Positions 1 through 8,943 of a stretch of DNA of 64,000 bases are shown here, piece after piece (the stretch's first letter is position 1; every line of letters starts with the position of its first letter). Under the pieces are notes generated by a model. The model made no database searches and had not been told where the DNA came from. It saw nothing but the letters and a program-made list of their open reading frames with translations. Origin of the DNA: Ferruginibacter sp. (GTDB lineage: Bacteria; Bacteroidota; Bacteroidia; Chitinophagales; Chitinophagaceae). The stretch covers positions 124,001-188,000 of the forward strand of contig JAGOAX010000008.1 of NCBI GenBank assembly GCA_017983695.1. Reading direction: 5' to 3'. The position numbers were made by a program, and so were the translations under genes.

Positions 1-220
1 AAAACTCCACCACCTGCACATCTGTTCTGTAGCTGTTACAGGTATAAAGTTTGCGGCTTTCTTCTTTTATCTGCACCGGATGTTCGGCATTGCCTTTTAC
101 AAATTTGAATTCTTTGGTGGATTTGCTGATGACAACATTTTTATCATCTGCATCTTCTGTTTGTGCTGCTAAAAATTTGGTGGCTGTAAAAAGTATACTA
201 AATAGTAGTATTTTTTTCAT
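1..220 (-). CDS. Secreted protein, N-terminal fragment (possible DUF3857/transglutaminase-type)
   Basis: This open frame begins at the ATG at 220 and runs leftwards off the window edge, so only about 73 residues are visible. It opens with a clear signal peptide (MKKILLFSILFTATKFLAAQ), followed by a lysine- and glutamate-rich stretch containing VQIKEESRKLY and TDVQVVEF. That arrangement loosely resembles the start of Bacteroidota DUF3857/transglutaminase-core proteins, but too little is present to be sure. The protein is probably periplasmic or surface-exposed. It lies downstream of the KdnB-like gene on the same strand. Confidence 0.5.
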   Translation of the reverse strand, partial: MKKILLFSILFTATKFLAAQTEDADDKNVVISKSTKEFKFVKGNAEHPVQIKEESRKLYTCNSYRTDVQVVEF

Positions 221-291
221 TGGCATTTTTTAGAGTATAAATAACGGAATATATTATTAAAAAGTATGCATTAACATACTACCGAAAAATT

Positions 292-1365
292 TTATAATAA
301 TTCGTACAAAGCCCTCAGTTTTTCCCTGGTCATTATTTTTTCCCAGTCTTTGCCAAGTGCATTTTCCCACAGTGGTTTCATGCCCAGCGATACGTTAATC
401 ATTTTGTCAAAGTCTTCATCACTTAAGTTGGCGCAAATATGTTGTGGTATGTCAATATTGTTCTTTTCCACCATCAGTTTAAACTCCTTCACACCTTCGG
501 GATAATAATCCTGCAATTTATCAAACACAATGCAGTTACCCACCCCATGTTTGGTGCCTAGTAAATAACTTAAGCCATAGCTTATGGCGTGGGCTACACC
601 AACCTGTGAGTACGCAATGCTCATACCACCTGCATAAGAAGCCATCATTAGTTTATCATCACTTTCTGCATCCCAGCCGGTTTTATTCACGTACACTTCC
701 CTGCAAAGCTGCAAAGCCTTTTCGCCGTAGCTTTTACTAAATTCGTTTAAGTAGGTGCCGGTTAAGCTTTCAATGCAATGAATATAGCAATCCATCCCTG
801 TATAAAAACGCTGGTTAGCGGGGGCATCGGCAGTAAGTTCGGGGTCTAATACAATCTGGTCAAACGGTGTAAAATCACTGTTCATACCCAGTTTTTTTGT
901 TGGGCCGGTTAATACTGTTGTTCTGCTTACCTCAGCACCGGTACCACTTAATGTTGGAATACCTACTTTATATATGCCGGCCTTTTTCACTAAGTCCCAC
1001 CCCTGGTAATCGGCTGAAGACCCAGGATTATTCATCATTAAGCCAACAGCTTTGGCAAGGTCCATAGCCGAACCGCCGCCAATACCAATTACGCCACTAA
1101 CTGTACCAAACTCATCTTTTAGCTGGTTAGCTAAACTATCTACATAAGTGGTTTTTGGTTCGTAGGTTACATCTACAAAAATTATTTTATCGTTGCCTCT
1201 TAACGGCACTCTTTGTGCAAGCGGTTTGCCTTCAAAAAAATGATCTACCAAAAAAACCATTGGTGCGCCGGGTTTACGGTGTGGTGCAATAATTTCATCT
1301 AACTGGTTAAAACTGCCACGGCCATAAATTACATAGCCAACCATTTTAAAATTGCGGAATGCCAT
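292..1365 (-). CDS. kdnB: Iron-containing alcohol dehydrogenase, KdnB-like (Kdo 8-oxidase)
   Basis: This is a 357-residue group III metal-dependent alcohol dehydrogenase. A nucleotide-binding GGGSAMD is at residues 96-102 and GTGAE at 141-145. The metal ligands appear intact: D192 and H196 in MDCYIH, H259 in VGVAHA, and H273 in GTKHG. Length and motifs match KdnB, which oxidises C8 of 3-deoxy-D-manno-octulosonate before KdnA aminates it to 8-amino-Kdo. The CMP-sugar synthase gene kdsB lies 1.6 kb away, which supports the pathway. In Shewanella kdnA, kdnB and kdsB are adjacent. No aminotransferase (KdnA) is visible here. The family assignment is strong; the exact substrate is inferred. Confidence 0.75.
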   Translation of the reverse strand: MAFRNFKMVGYVIYGRGSFNQLDEIIAPHRKPGAPMVFLVDHFFEGKPLAQRVPLRGNDKIIFVDVTYEPKTTYVDSLANQLKDEFGTVSGVIGIGGGSAMDLAKAVGLMMNNPGSSADYQGWDLVKKAGIYKVGIPTLSGTGAEVSRTTVLTGPTKKLGMNSDFTPFDQIVLDPELTADAPANQRFYTGMDCYIHCIESLTGTYLNEFSKSYGEKALQLCREVYVNKTGWDAESDDKLMMASYAGGMSIAYSQVGVAHAISYGLSYLLGTKHGVGNCIVFDKLQDYYPEGVKEFKLMVEKNNIDIPQHICANLSDEDFDKMINVSLGMKPLWENALGKDWEKIMTREKLRALYELL

Positions 1366-1463
1366 TACTTAGTTTTTTGAACCGCTAAATTACAAGAAAA
1401 ATAAGTGCCGCAGGGTATTGGCAGTTTACAAAAAATAAAGCATCTTGTTATAAAATAAACAAT

Positions 1464-2957
1464 ATGCCCCAGCAGCAACAGTCCATTACAGTAACCGGTT
1501 TAGATACAGCAACAATTCTTGCCATAAGCTACAGCGCTTTTAAACAATTAAACTGGGAGGTGTTATATGCAGGAGATGAGAAACTACTTGGCGCCACGCC
1601 TAAAAGCTGGAAGACAAACAGCCAGCAAATAATTGCTACCGGCGCAGATGGACTGCTTACTGTAAGCAGTGAAATGATACAGAATGAATCTTTTGATCTG
1701 GGCGGACGGAATAAAAAAAATATTGCCGCATTTTTAACTGCTTTTGAAAATTGCAGAAATACTGTTACAGAAACCAGCCTGCAAAAAAATCTTACCGTTA
1801 TAAATGAACTGAAGATTAAAACGCAGCAGGTTGCAGAGCAGGAGGTAAAAGATGCTGAAGAAATTGATGCCGCCATGAATTTATCGAACAGTAATTTATA
1901 TGTTACTTATGCCATAATTACTATAAATGTGCTTGTATTTATTTTAATGGCTATAAATGGAGCAGGCATAATTGAGACAAATGGCTTAGTGCATATTAAA
2001 TGGGGCAGTAATTATACACCTCTTACCCTTAGTGGCGATTGGTGGCGGCTTGTAAGTAATGTATTTATTCATTTTGGTATTATCCATTTATTGATGAATA
2101 TGTACTGCCTGTATATGGTTGGTGTTTATTTAGAACCAATGCTGGGAAAGGTAAAATATATAACAGCCTATTTATGTACCGGTGTACTGGCAAGCATTGT
2201 TAGCTTATGGTGGCATAAAGAAGGTGTAAACAGCGCAGGCGCTTCCGGTGCTATTTTTGGTATGTATGGTTTGTTTTTAGCATTGCTTACTACCAACCTT
2301 ATTCCAAAGCAGGTACGCCAGCCACAGTTACAAAGCATTGGTATTTTTGTAGTGTATAATTTGGTGTATGGGATGAAGGGTGGTGTAGATAATGCCGCAC
2401 ACGTGGGCGGGTTGCTTAGTGGTTTTGTAATTGGATACCTGTATGTTTTGGCCATAAAAAAAGAAAAACAAAACGAGAAAGCGGCATGGGTATTACCGTT
2501 GGTTGTATTATTAAGCATAGGAGGTGCTTATGGTTATTTGCAACAAAATAAAATGGGTACCGAAGACAGGAATAAGATATTGGCTGATGTAAAAGATGCC
2601 GGTTTTAAAGACAGTGAAAAATTCAACGCCGCACTTGATGAATTTACAGCAATAGAAGATAAAGCGGTTGCTCCATTAAGCGATACCACATTAACCGACC
2701 CGGAATTAAAAAACAAAATAGACAGTTTATGTTATCCTTTATGGGCGGAAGCTGAAATAAAACTTAAATCAACAAGTACTTACGAAGTTTCTCCAGCCAT
2801 GCATGCAAGAGCAGATAAACTTTTAGAGTACATCGGGCTTAGAAAAAAAGAACTGGATATTTATATTAAACTGATTGATACCGGTAAGCAGGATGAACTG
2901 ATTCCACAACTAAATGAAGTAAGGAAAGCTATAAATAGTTTGGTTGCAGAACTGTAA
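1464..2957 (+). CDS. Rhomboid family intramembrane serine protease
   Basis: This 497-residue protein has a cytosolic N-terminal region (about 1-140), a rhomboid core and a soluble C-terminal region after about residue 360. Membrane segments start near residue 145. The catalytic serine S261 is in GASGAIFG and the catalytic histidine H313 is in AAHVGGLLSG. The conserved HLLMNMY segment is at 208-214. Rhomboids cleave transmembrane substrates within the membrane; the substrate here is unknown. The N-terminal extension and long C-terminal tail make it about twice the size of the minimal rhomboid core. The gene runs divergently from kdnB and converges with kdsB, whose stop lies only 3 bases beyond its own. 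Confidence 0.9.
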   Translation: MPQQQQSITVTGLDTATILAISYSAFKQLNWEVLYAGDEKLLGATPKSWKTNSQQIIATGADGLLTVSSEMIQNESFDLGGRNKKNIAAFLTAFENCRNTVTETSLQKNLTVINELKIKTQQVAEQEVKDAEEIDAAMNLSNSNLYVTYAIITINVLVFILMAINGAGIIETNGLVHIKWGSNYTPLTLSGDWWRLVSNVFIHFGIIHLLMNMYCLYMVGVYLEPMLGKVKYITAYLCTGVLASIVSLWWHKEGVNSAGASGAIFGMYGLFLALLTTNLIPKQVRQPQLQSIGIFVVYNLVYGMKGGVDNAAHVGGLLSGFVIGYLYVLAIKKEKQNEKAAWVLPLVVLLSIGGAYGYLQQNKMGTEDRNKILADVKDAGFKDSEKFNAALDEFTAIEDKAVAPLSDTTLTDPELKNKIDSLCYPLWAEAEIKLKSTSTYEVSPAMHARADKLLEYIGLRKKELDIYIKLIDTGKQDELIPQLNEVRKAINSLVAEL

Positions 2958-2960
2958 AAA

Positions 2961-3680
2961 CTATAAAAGCTTGGTTGCCCGTTCTAAATCTTCCGGTGTA
3001 TCAATCTCTACACCCATATATTGTGTAACCACCATTTTCAATGGTACGCCATTTTCCAAATAGCGGAGGCACTCTACTTTTTCGGCAGCTTCCAATGGTG
3101 TCATAGGCCAGTTGGTAAAATTAATAAGCGCCTGCTTACGGAATGCATACACACCAATATGTTCGTAATAAACCGAACTTACATTTTTATCTCTTGGATA
3201 AGGGATAACACTGCGGCTGAAGAACAGGGAATTCATGTTTTTATCAACCGCTACTTTTACATAGTTGGGGTCGTTAATAAATTTTTCGTCAAATAATTTT
3301 TGCATCAACGATGCCACCTGCACCTTTTCATCGGTGAATGTATCTAATAATTTTTGCAGGGGTTCTTTTTGTACAAATGGTTCATCGCCCTGTACATTTA
3401 CCACAATATCTACATCCATATCTGCAACGGCTTCTGCAATGCGGTCGCTGCCGCTTTCGTGTGTTTTAATACTCATTTTTGCTTTACCACCGTGTGATAC
3501 GATCTCATTAAAAATAATTTCACTGTCGGTAACCACCATCACTTCATCAAATAAACCTGTAGCAACAGTATTGTCGTAGGTATGGCGGATAACGGTTTTA
3601 TCTTTCAGTAACTGCATAAGCTTTGCAGGAAAACGGGTGGCGGCATATCGTGCCGGAATCATGGCGATTGTCTTCATCAA
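2961..3680 (-). CDS. kdsB: 3-deoxy-manno-octulosonate cytidylyltransferase
   Basis: This 239-residue protein is a CMP-Kdo synthetase. It activates Kdo (or 8-amino-Kdo) with CTP for lipopolysaccharide inner-core assembly in the cytoplasm. It starts with the family signature [15 protein letters not shown] and contains [15 protein letters not shown] and the late motif [11 protein letters not shown]. Length matches the family (about 240-250). The start has two consecutive methionines, so the true start may be one codon later. Together with the KdnB-like gene nearby it suggests that the Kdo made here is the 8-amino form, because KdsB enzymes beside KdnAB accept that sugar. It is convergent with the rhomboid gene. 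Confidence 0.95.
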   Translation of the reverse strand: MMKTIAMIPARYAATRFPAKLMQLLKDKTVIRHTYDNTVATGLFDEVMVVTDSEIIFNEIVSHGGKAKMSIKTHESGSDRIAEAVADMDVDIVVNVQGDEPFVQKEPLQKLLDTFTDEKVQVASLMQKLFDEKFINDPNYVKVAVDKNMNSLFFSRSVIPYPRDKNVSSVYYEHIGVYAFRKQALINFTNWPMTPLEAAEKVECLRYLENGVPLKMVVTQYMGVEIDTPEDLERATKLL

Positions 3681-3811
3681 AAAAAATTAATAAAAACAAA
3701 GTTACCAATTAAGTAAGTTAAGATGGCGTAAAACAAATTGGATTTCTTATATTTGGTTGCCATATATTTTTTTCGATTGCAGGTCATTTTATATTTTATA
3801 AACTAACTGTT

Positions 3812-5260
3812 ATGCAAGCAAGCGAACTGTTGCAATCGTATTTGGTTGATGCCAACACCTGGGATGAGATGTATAAAGATGCATCCGTAAGAGAGCAATA
3901 TAAAAAAGCACTCGGTTTTTTACAGCAACTTTCTATAGATGAACTGAATAAAAAAGAAGAACTGGCCAAACGCCTGTTTATGAGCCAGGGTATTACTTTT
4001 ACCGTGTATAGCGATGGTGAAGGCATTGAAAAAATATTTCCATTCGATATTATCCCCCGTATCATCACCGCAGCCGAATGGGATTTTATTGAAAAAGGAA
4101 TTAAACAACGCCTTAAAGCCCTCAATCTTTTTTTAAAAGATATTTACAGCAACCAGTTTATTATTAAAGACGGTGTAATACCGGCTCAGATGATTTACAG
4201 TTGTCCGCATTACCTGAGGGAGATGCACAATTTTCCGGTGCCTTATGATATTTACGTACACATTTCGGGCATTGACCTGATAAGGGATAGTGATGGATCT
4301 TTTTATATACTGGAAGATAATTTACGTACGCCAAGTGGTGTAAGTTATATGCTGGAGAACAGGGAAATTACCAAACGAATTTTTCCTGATCTGTTACCAA
4401 AAAACAATGTAAGAACGGTTACGGAGTATCCAAATATTTTACACCGCAACCTGGTATCATTATCACCCAGGCAAATTTATAATCCTACAATAGTTTTATT
4501 AACACCGGGTATTTACAACTCTGCTTATTTTGAACATACCACTTTAGCAAGGTTGATGGGTGTTGAACTGGTGGAAGGAAAGGACCTTGTTGTAGATAAT
4601 CATAAAGTGTATATGAAAACCACCACAGGCTTACAGCAGGTGGATGTAATTTACCGCAGGGTAGATGATGAATATTTAGATCCGTTGGTTTTTGACCCCG
4701 GTAGTTTGCTGGGTGTTGCAGGTATTATGAGCGCTTACCGTAAAGGAAATGTAGCCATAGTAAATGCTGTTGGTAACGGCGTTGCCGATGATAAGGCCAT
4801 TTATACTTTTGTGCCTGCCATGATCCGCTATTATTTAAATGAAGAACCCCTTTTAAAAAATGTACCTACCTACCAGTTAGGAAAAGATGAAGAGCGGGAT
4901 CATGTATTTAAAAATATTGAGCGCATGGTGATAAAGAAAACCAATGCCAGCGGCGGCTACGGTATGCTGATGGGCAGCGCTTCTACCGAAAAAGAAATTG
5001 AGGAATATAAAAAAGAAGTATTGGTTAACCCCAGGGAATTTATTGCACAGCCCATCATCAGTTTATCCAGTTGTCCCTGTTATATGGGTGGTGAACTAAA
5101 ACCCCGGAGGGTAGATTTAAGGCCTTACGCTTTATGCGGCCCCGACGGAATAGAAATTGTACCCGGCGGGTTAACAAGGGTGGCGTTAAAGGAAGGTTCG
5201 CTGGTAGTAAATTCATCGCAGGGCGGCGGAAGCAAGGACACATGGGTGTTGGCGGAATAG
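3812..5260 (+). CDS. Circularly permuted ATP-grasp protein (DUF404/DUF407 type)
   Basis: This is a 482-residue circularly permuted ATP-grasp enzyme. Recognisable blocks include YILEDNLRTPSGVSYM, KKTNASGGYGMLMG (nucleotide-binding loop), PREFIAQP and RRVDLRPYALCGP. ATP-grasp enzymes join a carboxylate to an amine or thiol through an acyl-phosphate. In many bacteria this family is co-located with alpha-E and transglutaminase-like proteins, as here, and the set has been predicted to make or modify a peptide; the product is unknown. The coding sequence ends at the exact edge of the left arm of a 32-bp inverted repeat that separates it from the next gene in the operon. Confidence 0.9.
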   Translation: MQASELLQSYLVDANTWDEMYKDASVREQYKKALGFLQQLSIDELNKKEELAKRLFMSQGITFTVYSDGEGIEKIFPFDIIPRIITAAEWDFIEKGIKQRLKALNLFLKDIYSNQFIIKDGVIPAQMIYSCPHYLREMHNFPVPYDIYVHISGIDLIRDSDGSFYILEDNLRTPSGVSYMLENREITKRIFPDLLPKNNVRTVTEYPNILHRNLVSLSPRQIYNPTIVLLTPGIYNSAYFEHTTLARLMGVELVEGKDLVVDNHKVYMKTTTGLQQVDVIYRRVDDEYLDPLVFDPGSLLGVAGIMSAYRKGNVAIVNAVGNGVADDKAIYTFVPAMIRYYLNEEPLLKNVPTYQLGKDEERDHVFKNIERMVIKKTNASGGYGMLMGSASTEKEIEEYKKEVLVNPREFIAQPIISLSSCPCYMGGELKPRRVDLRPYALCGPDGIEIVPGGLTRVALKEGSLVVNSSQGGGSKDTWVLAE

Positions 5261-5418
5261 CCCCACCTATCCTCCCCCAAGGGGAGGGAAATTGCGAAGA
5301 ACAAAGCGAAGATATTTTCGAAAAAATGAATCAGTCAAAAATTAATTTAATAAAATTAAAACATAATCTTCCGGTCAATCTATAACATTTCCCTCCCCTT
5401 GGGGGAGGATAGGTGGGG
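5261..5418. repeat. REPIN-like element: perfect 32-bp inverted repeat around a 94-nt spacer
   Basis: The left arm (5261-5292) and right arm (5387-5418) are exact reverse complements over 32 bases. Each arm has its own smaller dyad, cctcccc-caa-ggggagg, next to a cacctat/ataggtg tail. This nested architecture is typical of paired REP sequences (REPINs), which are mobilised by RAYT-type transposases in other genomes. None is encoded in this window. The element fills the gap between the ATP-grasp and alpha-E genes. It may act as an mRNA-stabilising or attenuating hairpin within the operon. Confidence 0.85.
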
Positions 5419-5435
5419 TCGGAGTACTTTTAAAT

Positions 5436-6371
5436 ATGCTAAGTAGAGTTGCCGATAGTTTATACTGGATGAGCCGCTATATGGAAAGGGCGGATGGTAT
5501 TTTAAGAATGCTTAAGATCAATTACGCTTCTTCGCAGGATGATATACAGGAATTTTCGTGGAAACCCGTTTTAAAAATATTTACTTTTTTAAAAGATGAG
5601 GAAGCTGAGGCCCTGGCAAAAAACACCAGGGGTGTGTTGCAGTTTATGGTTACCGACAAAGAAAACCCTAATTCAGTTTTTAATATTGTAACACAAGCCA
5701 GGGAAAACGGAAGAAGTGTGCAGGATCATATTACCAAAGAGATGTGGCAATGTCTAAATGATTTTTACCACGCCATCCGCCAGGAAAAACTGATTGAACT
5801 TTTACAAAGAGAAGATCCGATAACAGTATTGGACAGTTTAATAAAACAAGGGTTGTTATATTTTGGTACTACCGATGTTACCATGAGCAGGGGCGAAGGC
5901 AATTCATTCATCAACATCGGAAAGTTTTTGGAAAGGGCGGTGCAGTCTGCCGATATTCTGGATATCAAATTCAGCGATTTAAATTATGAGATGGACAAAC
6001 CTGCCGATACCACGTACTGGAAATATTTACTAATGTCGATATCCGGTTATGAACTGTATTTAAAAACTTATCGTGGCGGCTTTGAAGCAAAGAATGTGAT
6101 GGAACAGATCTTACTGAATGAAACCTTTCCCCGGTCTGTAATATATTCCATTAACCACCTGCACCGTTATTTTGAAAGATTAAAGAACGATAAAAATATT
6201 TCAGGCTATAACCAGATAGATTTTATGATTGGTAAGGTAAAGAGTAAAGTAAAATTCAGTACCCCAGATTCAATTATCCAGGAAGGGCTGCACCGGTTTT
6301 TAACAGATACCAAGTTTGATCTTTTTCAAATTGGAAGTACATTGAATCAAAATTATTTTGCACACAGTTAG
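5436..6371 (+). CDS. Alpha-E domain-containing protein (DUF403)
   Basis: This 311-residue protein is all-helical in character and begins with the family hallmark LSRVADSLYWMSRYMERAD. It belongs to the alpha-E (DUF403) superfamily, whose biochemical role is not established and which almost always sits beside a circularly permuted ATP-grasp gene and a transglutaminase, as here. Length is normal for the family. The start at 5436 lies 17 bases after the right arm of the inverted repeat. No signal peptide is seen, so it is probably cytoplasmic and acts with the ATP-grasp enzyme. Expression likely depends on read-through of the repeat. Confidence 0.9.
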   Translation: MLSRVADSLYWMSRYMERADGILRMLKINYASSQDDIQEFSWKPVLKIFTFLKDEEAEALAKNTRGVLQFMVTDKENPNSVFNIVTQARENGRSVQDHITKEMWQCLNDFYHAIRQEKLIELLQREDPITVLDSLIKQGLLYFGTTDVTMSRGEGNSFINIGKFLERAVQSADILDIKFSDLNYEMDKPADTTYWKYLLMSISGYELYLKTYRGGFEAKNVMEQILLNETFPRSVIYSINHLHRYFERLKNDKNISGYNQIDFMIGKVKSKVKFSTPDSIIQEGLHRFLTDTKFDLFQIGSTLNQNYFAHS

Positions 6372-6414
6372 TGAGTGGTGAGCCTTCGGTTTTGAAGTCT
6401 TACTCACTACTCAC
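6371..6414. repeat. Imperfect inverted repeat with nested hairpin
   Basis: Immediately after the alpha-E stop codon, gtgagtggtgag (6371-6382) pairs with ctcactactcac (6403-6414) with one mismatch. Between the arms lies a smaller hairpin, cttc-ggtttt-gaag. An A-run follows. The repeat occupies the only possible N-terminal extension of the transglutaminase frame. That is why the downstream ATG at 6449 is preferred as its start. Confidence 0.65.
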
Positions 6415-6448
6415 AAAAAAATTATTAAAGTATAAAGCAACAACCACT

Positions 6449-7429
6449 ATGCCCCGGTTTATCATACACCATATCACAAAATATACTTACGCCGAATTTG
6501 TAAGAGACAGCGCCAACCAGATCATGTTATTTCCTTTAAAAGACGACTACCAGGAAGTACAGCAGCAAAAACTGTTTATCACCAACGAGCCTTTTATTGA
6601 AGTGTACAAAGATTATTATGGCAATGAGGTTGGTTCGTTTATGAATGTTGCACCACATACCGAATTAAGGATTGAGTCTACCATTACAGTGTTAACCCGG
6701 CCCAGGCCCATTCCTATGGATAACCTCCCGGTACAGGAGCAATGGAATCATTTACTTGAAATAAAATACATGGTGCCGTTTATTGATTTTTTAAAGCAGG
6801 AAAATTTTGACCGGCTTGATGAAGTTAAAAAAATTGCAGATGATGGATTTTATAAAACAGTTACAGTATTTACTGCAGTTAAACAACTGACCGAATACGT
6901 GTACAAAAATTTTAACTACATAAAAGGTATTACCACAGTAGAAACCACGCTGGATGAAATATGGAAACTAAAGGCTGGCGTATGCCAAGACTTTGCCCAT
7001 ATTTTATTGGTAATGCTGCGGCTGCTGAATATTCCGGCACGTTATGTAAGTGGATATGTTTGTCCGCAAGACAGCAGCCTGCGTGGCGAAGGTGCTACCC
7101 ATGCATGGGTAGAAGCTTATATTCCGTTTTATGGCTGGCTGGGTGTAGACCCTACCAACAACTGTGTGGTAAACGATTTACATGTGCGCCTTGCCATTGG
7201 CAGAAGTTTTAGTGATTGCTCTCCTGTAAAAGGAACCTACAAAGGCACGGCCAAACAAATCCTGGAAGTTGGTGTTTCTGTATCGCATGAGGATGGGTCG
7301 GTTGCAAAAGAAGAAGCATCAATATTAACACCAAAGCTGGTAAACGAAACACTGAATGCCGATGGTACCAAAGACGACAGCAATTCTTTTAGAAGATATA
7401 TGCAGATGGTGCAGCAACAGCAGCAGTAA
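6449..7429 (+). CDS. Transglutaminase-like cysteine protease family protein
   Basis: The protein has 326 residues when started at ATG 6449. The frame is open back to a GTG at 6371, but that extension consists of the inverted repeat and is probably untranslated. It has the bacterial transglutaminase N-terminal beta domain (ITKYTYAEFVRDSANQIMLF) and a core domain with catalytic C179 (KAGVCQDFAH), H218 (GATHAWVEAY) and D234 (GVDPTNN). The C-terminal tail ends in a glutamine run. Such proteins are thought to be proteases or peptidyl cross-linking enzymes. With the ATP-grasp and alpha-E proteins it forms the widely conserved three-gene module. The substrate is unknown. Confidence 0.88.
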   Translation: MPRFIIHHITKYTYAEFVRDSANQIMLFPLKDDYQEVQQQKLFITNEPFIEVYKDYYGNEVGSFMNVAPHTELRIESTITVLTRPRPIPMDNLPVQEQWNHLLEIKYMVPFIDFLKQENFDRLDEVKKIADDGFYKTVTVFTAVKQLTEYVYKNFNYIKGITTVETTLDEIWKLKAGVCQDFAHILLVMLRLLNIPARYVSGYVCPQDSSLRGEGATHAWVEAYIPFYGWLGVDPTNNCVVNDLHVRLAIGRSFSDCSPVKGTYKGTAKQILEVGVSVSHEDGSVAKEEASILTPKLVNETLNADGTKDDSNSFRRYMQMVQQQQQ

Positions 7430-7468
7430 TTTTTTAAATTCGGCTTCCTGTTGCTTTTTAAAGATAAA

Positions 7469-7894
7469 TCACTCATGTAAATCATCTTCATTAATTGTAA
7501 CCGGCATTGTTTTACTTTCGTAGCCGCATTTACTGCATTTATAAACTTGCTCACTTGCTATAGCATAACTTGAAAATAACCAGGTAAAAATTGCAGTAAG
7601 AAAATTAGTAGCGCCTGGTTTATTGATTTGTGTGATAGTTGTTTCATTGCACTGTGGACACTTTACGGATTTCATATATTCTTCATCAAACAATTGTAAT
7701 AACTCCCGGGCTTCTGCAGCGTCTTGTTCTTTTACCACTAATTTTATACCGCCAATTGCATTAGATAATATAGGGTCGATGGTAACAGTATTCTCATCTT
7801 TTAAATAACACTCAACTCCGGCATCCTGAAGTTTTGTTAGCGTGATATTTGCTAAAAAATAATTATCAAAACTGCGTAATGTTATCATGTTCAT
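7469..7894 (-). CDS. DUF2007 domain protein with zinc ribbon
   Basis: This 141-residue protein has an N-terminal DUF2007 (putative signal-transducing) domain. Its typical text is RSFDNYFLANITLTKLQDAGVECYL, GGIKLVVKEQDAAEARELL. A C-terminal segment carries two CxxC knuckles (CPQC near 79-82 and CSKC near 119-122) around a hydrophobic stretch. The cysteine pairs suggest a zinc ribbon, possibly next to a short membrane-associated helix (FLTAIFTWLFSSYAIA). Function is unknown. The start could be M1 or M3. It lies 20 bases downstream of the SPFH gene on the same strand and may be co-transcribed with it. Confidence 0.75.
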   Translation of the reverse strand: MNMITLRSFDNYFLANITLTKLQDAGVECYLKDENTVTIDPILSNAIGGIKLVVKEQDAAEARELLQLFDEEYMKSVKCPQCNETTITQINKPGATNFLTAIFTWLFSSYAIASEQVYKCSKCGYESKTMPVTINEDDLHE

Positions 7895-7914
7895 AAAGAC
7901 GGGATTTAAAATAT

Positions 7915-8820
7915 TTACTGTTTGCCGTCAATTATTATCGGCGTATTTCCTTTGCCCATCACAATTACTTTTGCATTTTGGCTAAGTGCCAGTTCCTTCA
8001 TGGCTTTAATCTGTTCGTATTGCAATTGCTGGTCGGTTAATCCAGTGTTGATAATACGCTGGTAATCGGCAATGCCCTGTGCTTCCACTCTTTTACGCTC
8101 TGCTTCCTGTTTTTCTTTCTGCAACACAAACTCCATTTTTTTTGCATCCTGCTCTGCATTTATTTTAGATTCTATCGATGCTTTTACAGAATTGGGTAAT
8201 GTGATATTTCTTACTAATAACTGCTCCAGCATTAAGCCACGTTTTTTAAAATCTTCTTCTATACTCTTATAAATACGTTGCTGAAATTCATCTCTTTTAT
8301 TACCAAACAAATCTACCGCAAGGTAATACACGGCATTATCCCTGATTTTTGTACGGGTAATGGGCCGCACAATTTTATCTTCATAGTCAGCTCCGGTTTC
8401 TCTTAATAATCTTGGTGCATCGGCACTTGTAATTCTGTATAAAACGGTAAGGTCGATAGTTACCTCCAGCCCATCGCTGGTTAATACCTTTATGGCATCA
8501 TCGCCTGACTGATGGCCTTCGTCATTAACCCCACTCATGGTGTAGTTCTGTGTCTTTACATCCAGTTTTCTTATATCCAGCAAAGGATTTATAAAATGCA
8601 GGCCACTGCCCAGTACATCATTTTGTATGCTGCCAAACAAAACTTTTACCCCCACCTGCCCGGCATCAATTTGTTTTACGCAGGCTGTGGTAATACCTAA
8701 AATTATCAGCAGCAAAGCAAGAATGCGCCCCACTCCTTTAAATTTTGCCAATGCGGCATTGTTTTTTACAAGTATGCCTGCGGCAATAAAAACTATTACT
8801 CCCAGAATTATTAAAAACAT
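7915..8820 (-). CDS. Prohibitin/SPFH family membrane protein
   Basis: This 301-residue protein has two N-terminal hydrophobic segments (residues 1-16 and about 30-50). A band-7/SPFH domain follows (IDAGQVGVKVLFG, SDGLEVTIDLTVLYRI) and then an Ala/Glu/Lys-rich coiled coil (NAEQDAKKMEFVLQKEKQEAERKRVEAQG). SPFH proteins form membrane-anchored rings that organise microdomains or chaperone membrane proteases. Length is typical for prohibitins. No partner protease is adjacent; the DUF2007 gene follows. Confidence 0.88.
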   Translation of the reverse strand: MFLIILGVIVFIAAGILVKNNAALAKFKGVGRILALLLIILGITTACVKQIDAGQVGVKVLFGSIQNDVLGSGLHFINPLLDIRKLDVKTQNYTMSGVNDEGHQSGDDAIKVLTSDGLEVTIDLTVLYRITSADAPRLLRETGADYEDKIVRPITRTKIRDNAVYYLAVDLFGNKRDEFQQRIYKSIEEDFKKRGLMLEQLLVRNITLPNSVKASIESKINAEQDAKKMEFVLQKEKQEAERKRVEAQGIADYQRIINTGLTDQQLQYEQIKAMKELALSQNAKVIVMGKGNTPIIIDGKQ

Positions 8821-8885
8821 CGTTTATAATTTTATACACACAAGTTCATTAAAACAATTAAAAGTTATGAGAAAGGTTTTGCACA

Positions 8886-8915
8886 TAAAAACGCCTGAAC
8901 CATGGTTCAGGCGTT
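8886..8915 (-). terminator. Rho-independent terminator of dnaN
   Basis: A perfect 26-nt palindrome at 8890-8915 (aacgcctgaac-catg-gttcaggcgtt) lies just after the dnaN stop. On the minus strand it is followed by a T-run. Confidence 0.8.
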
Positions 8916-8943
8916 AAATTATTTTAAGAGGAGAAAGAGATGT

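Noticed and set aside
5134..5385. 83-codon plus-strand open frame across the ATP-grasp 3' end
   Set aside because: Out-of-frame shadow running into the inverted repeat.
6371..6448. N-terminal extension of the transglutaminase from a GTG
   Set aside because: The extension is encoded by an inverted repeat and lacks family similarity; the ATG at 6449 directly precedes the conserved domain.
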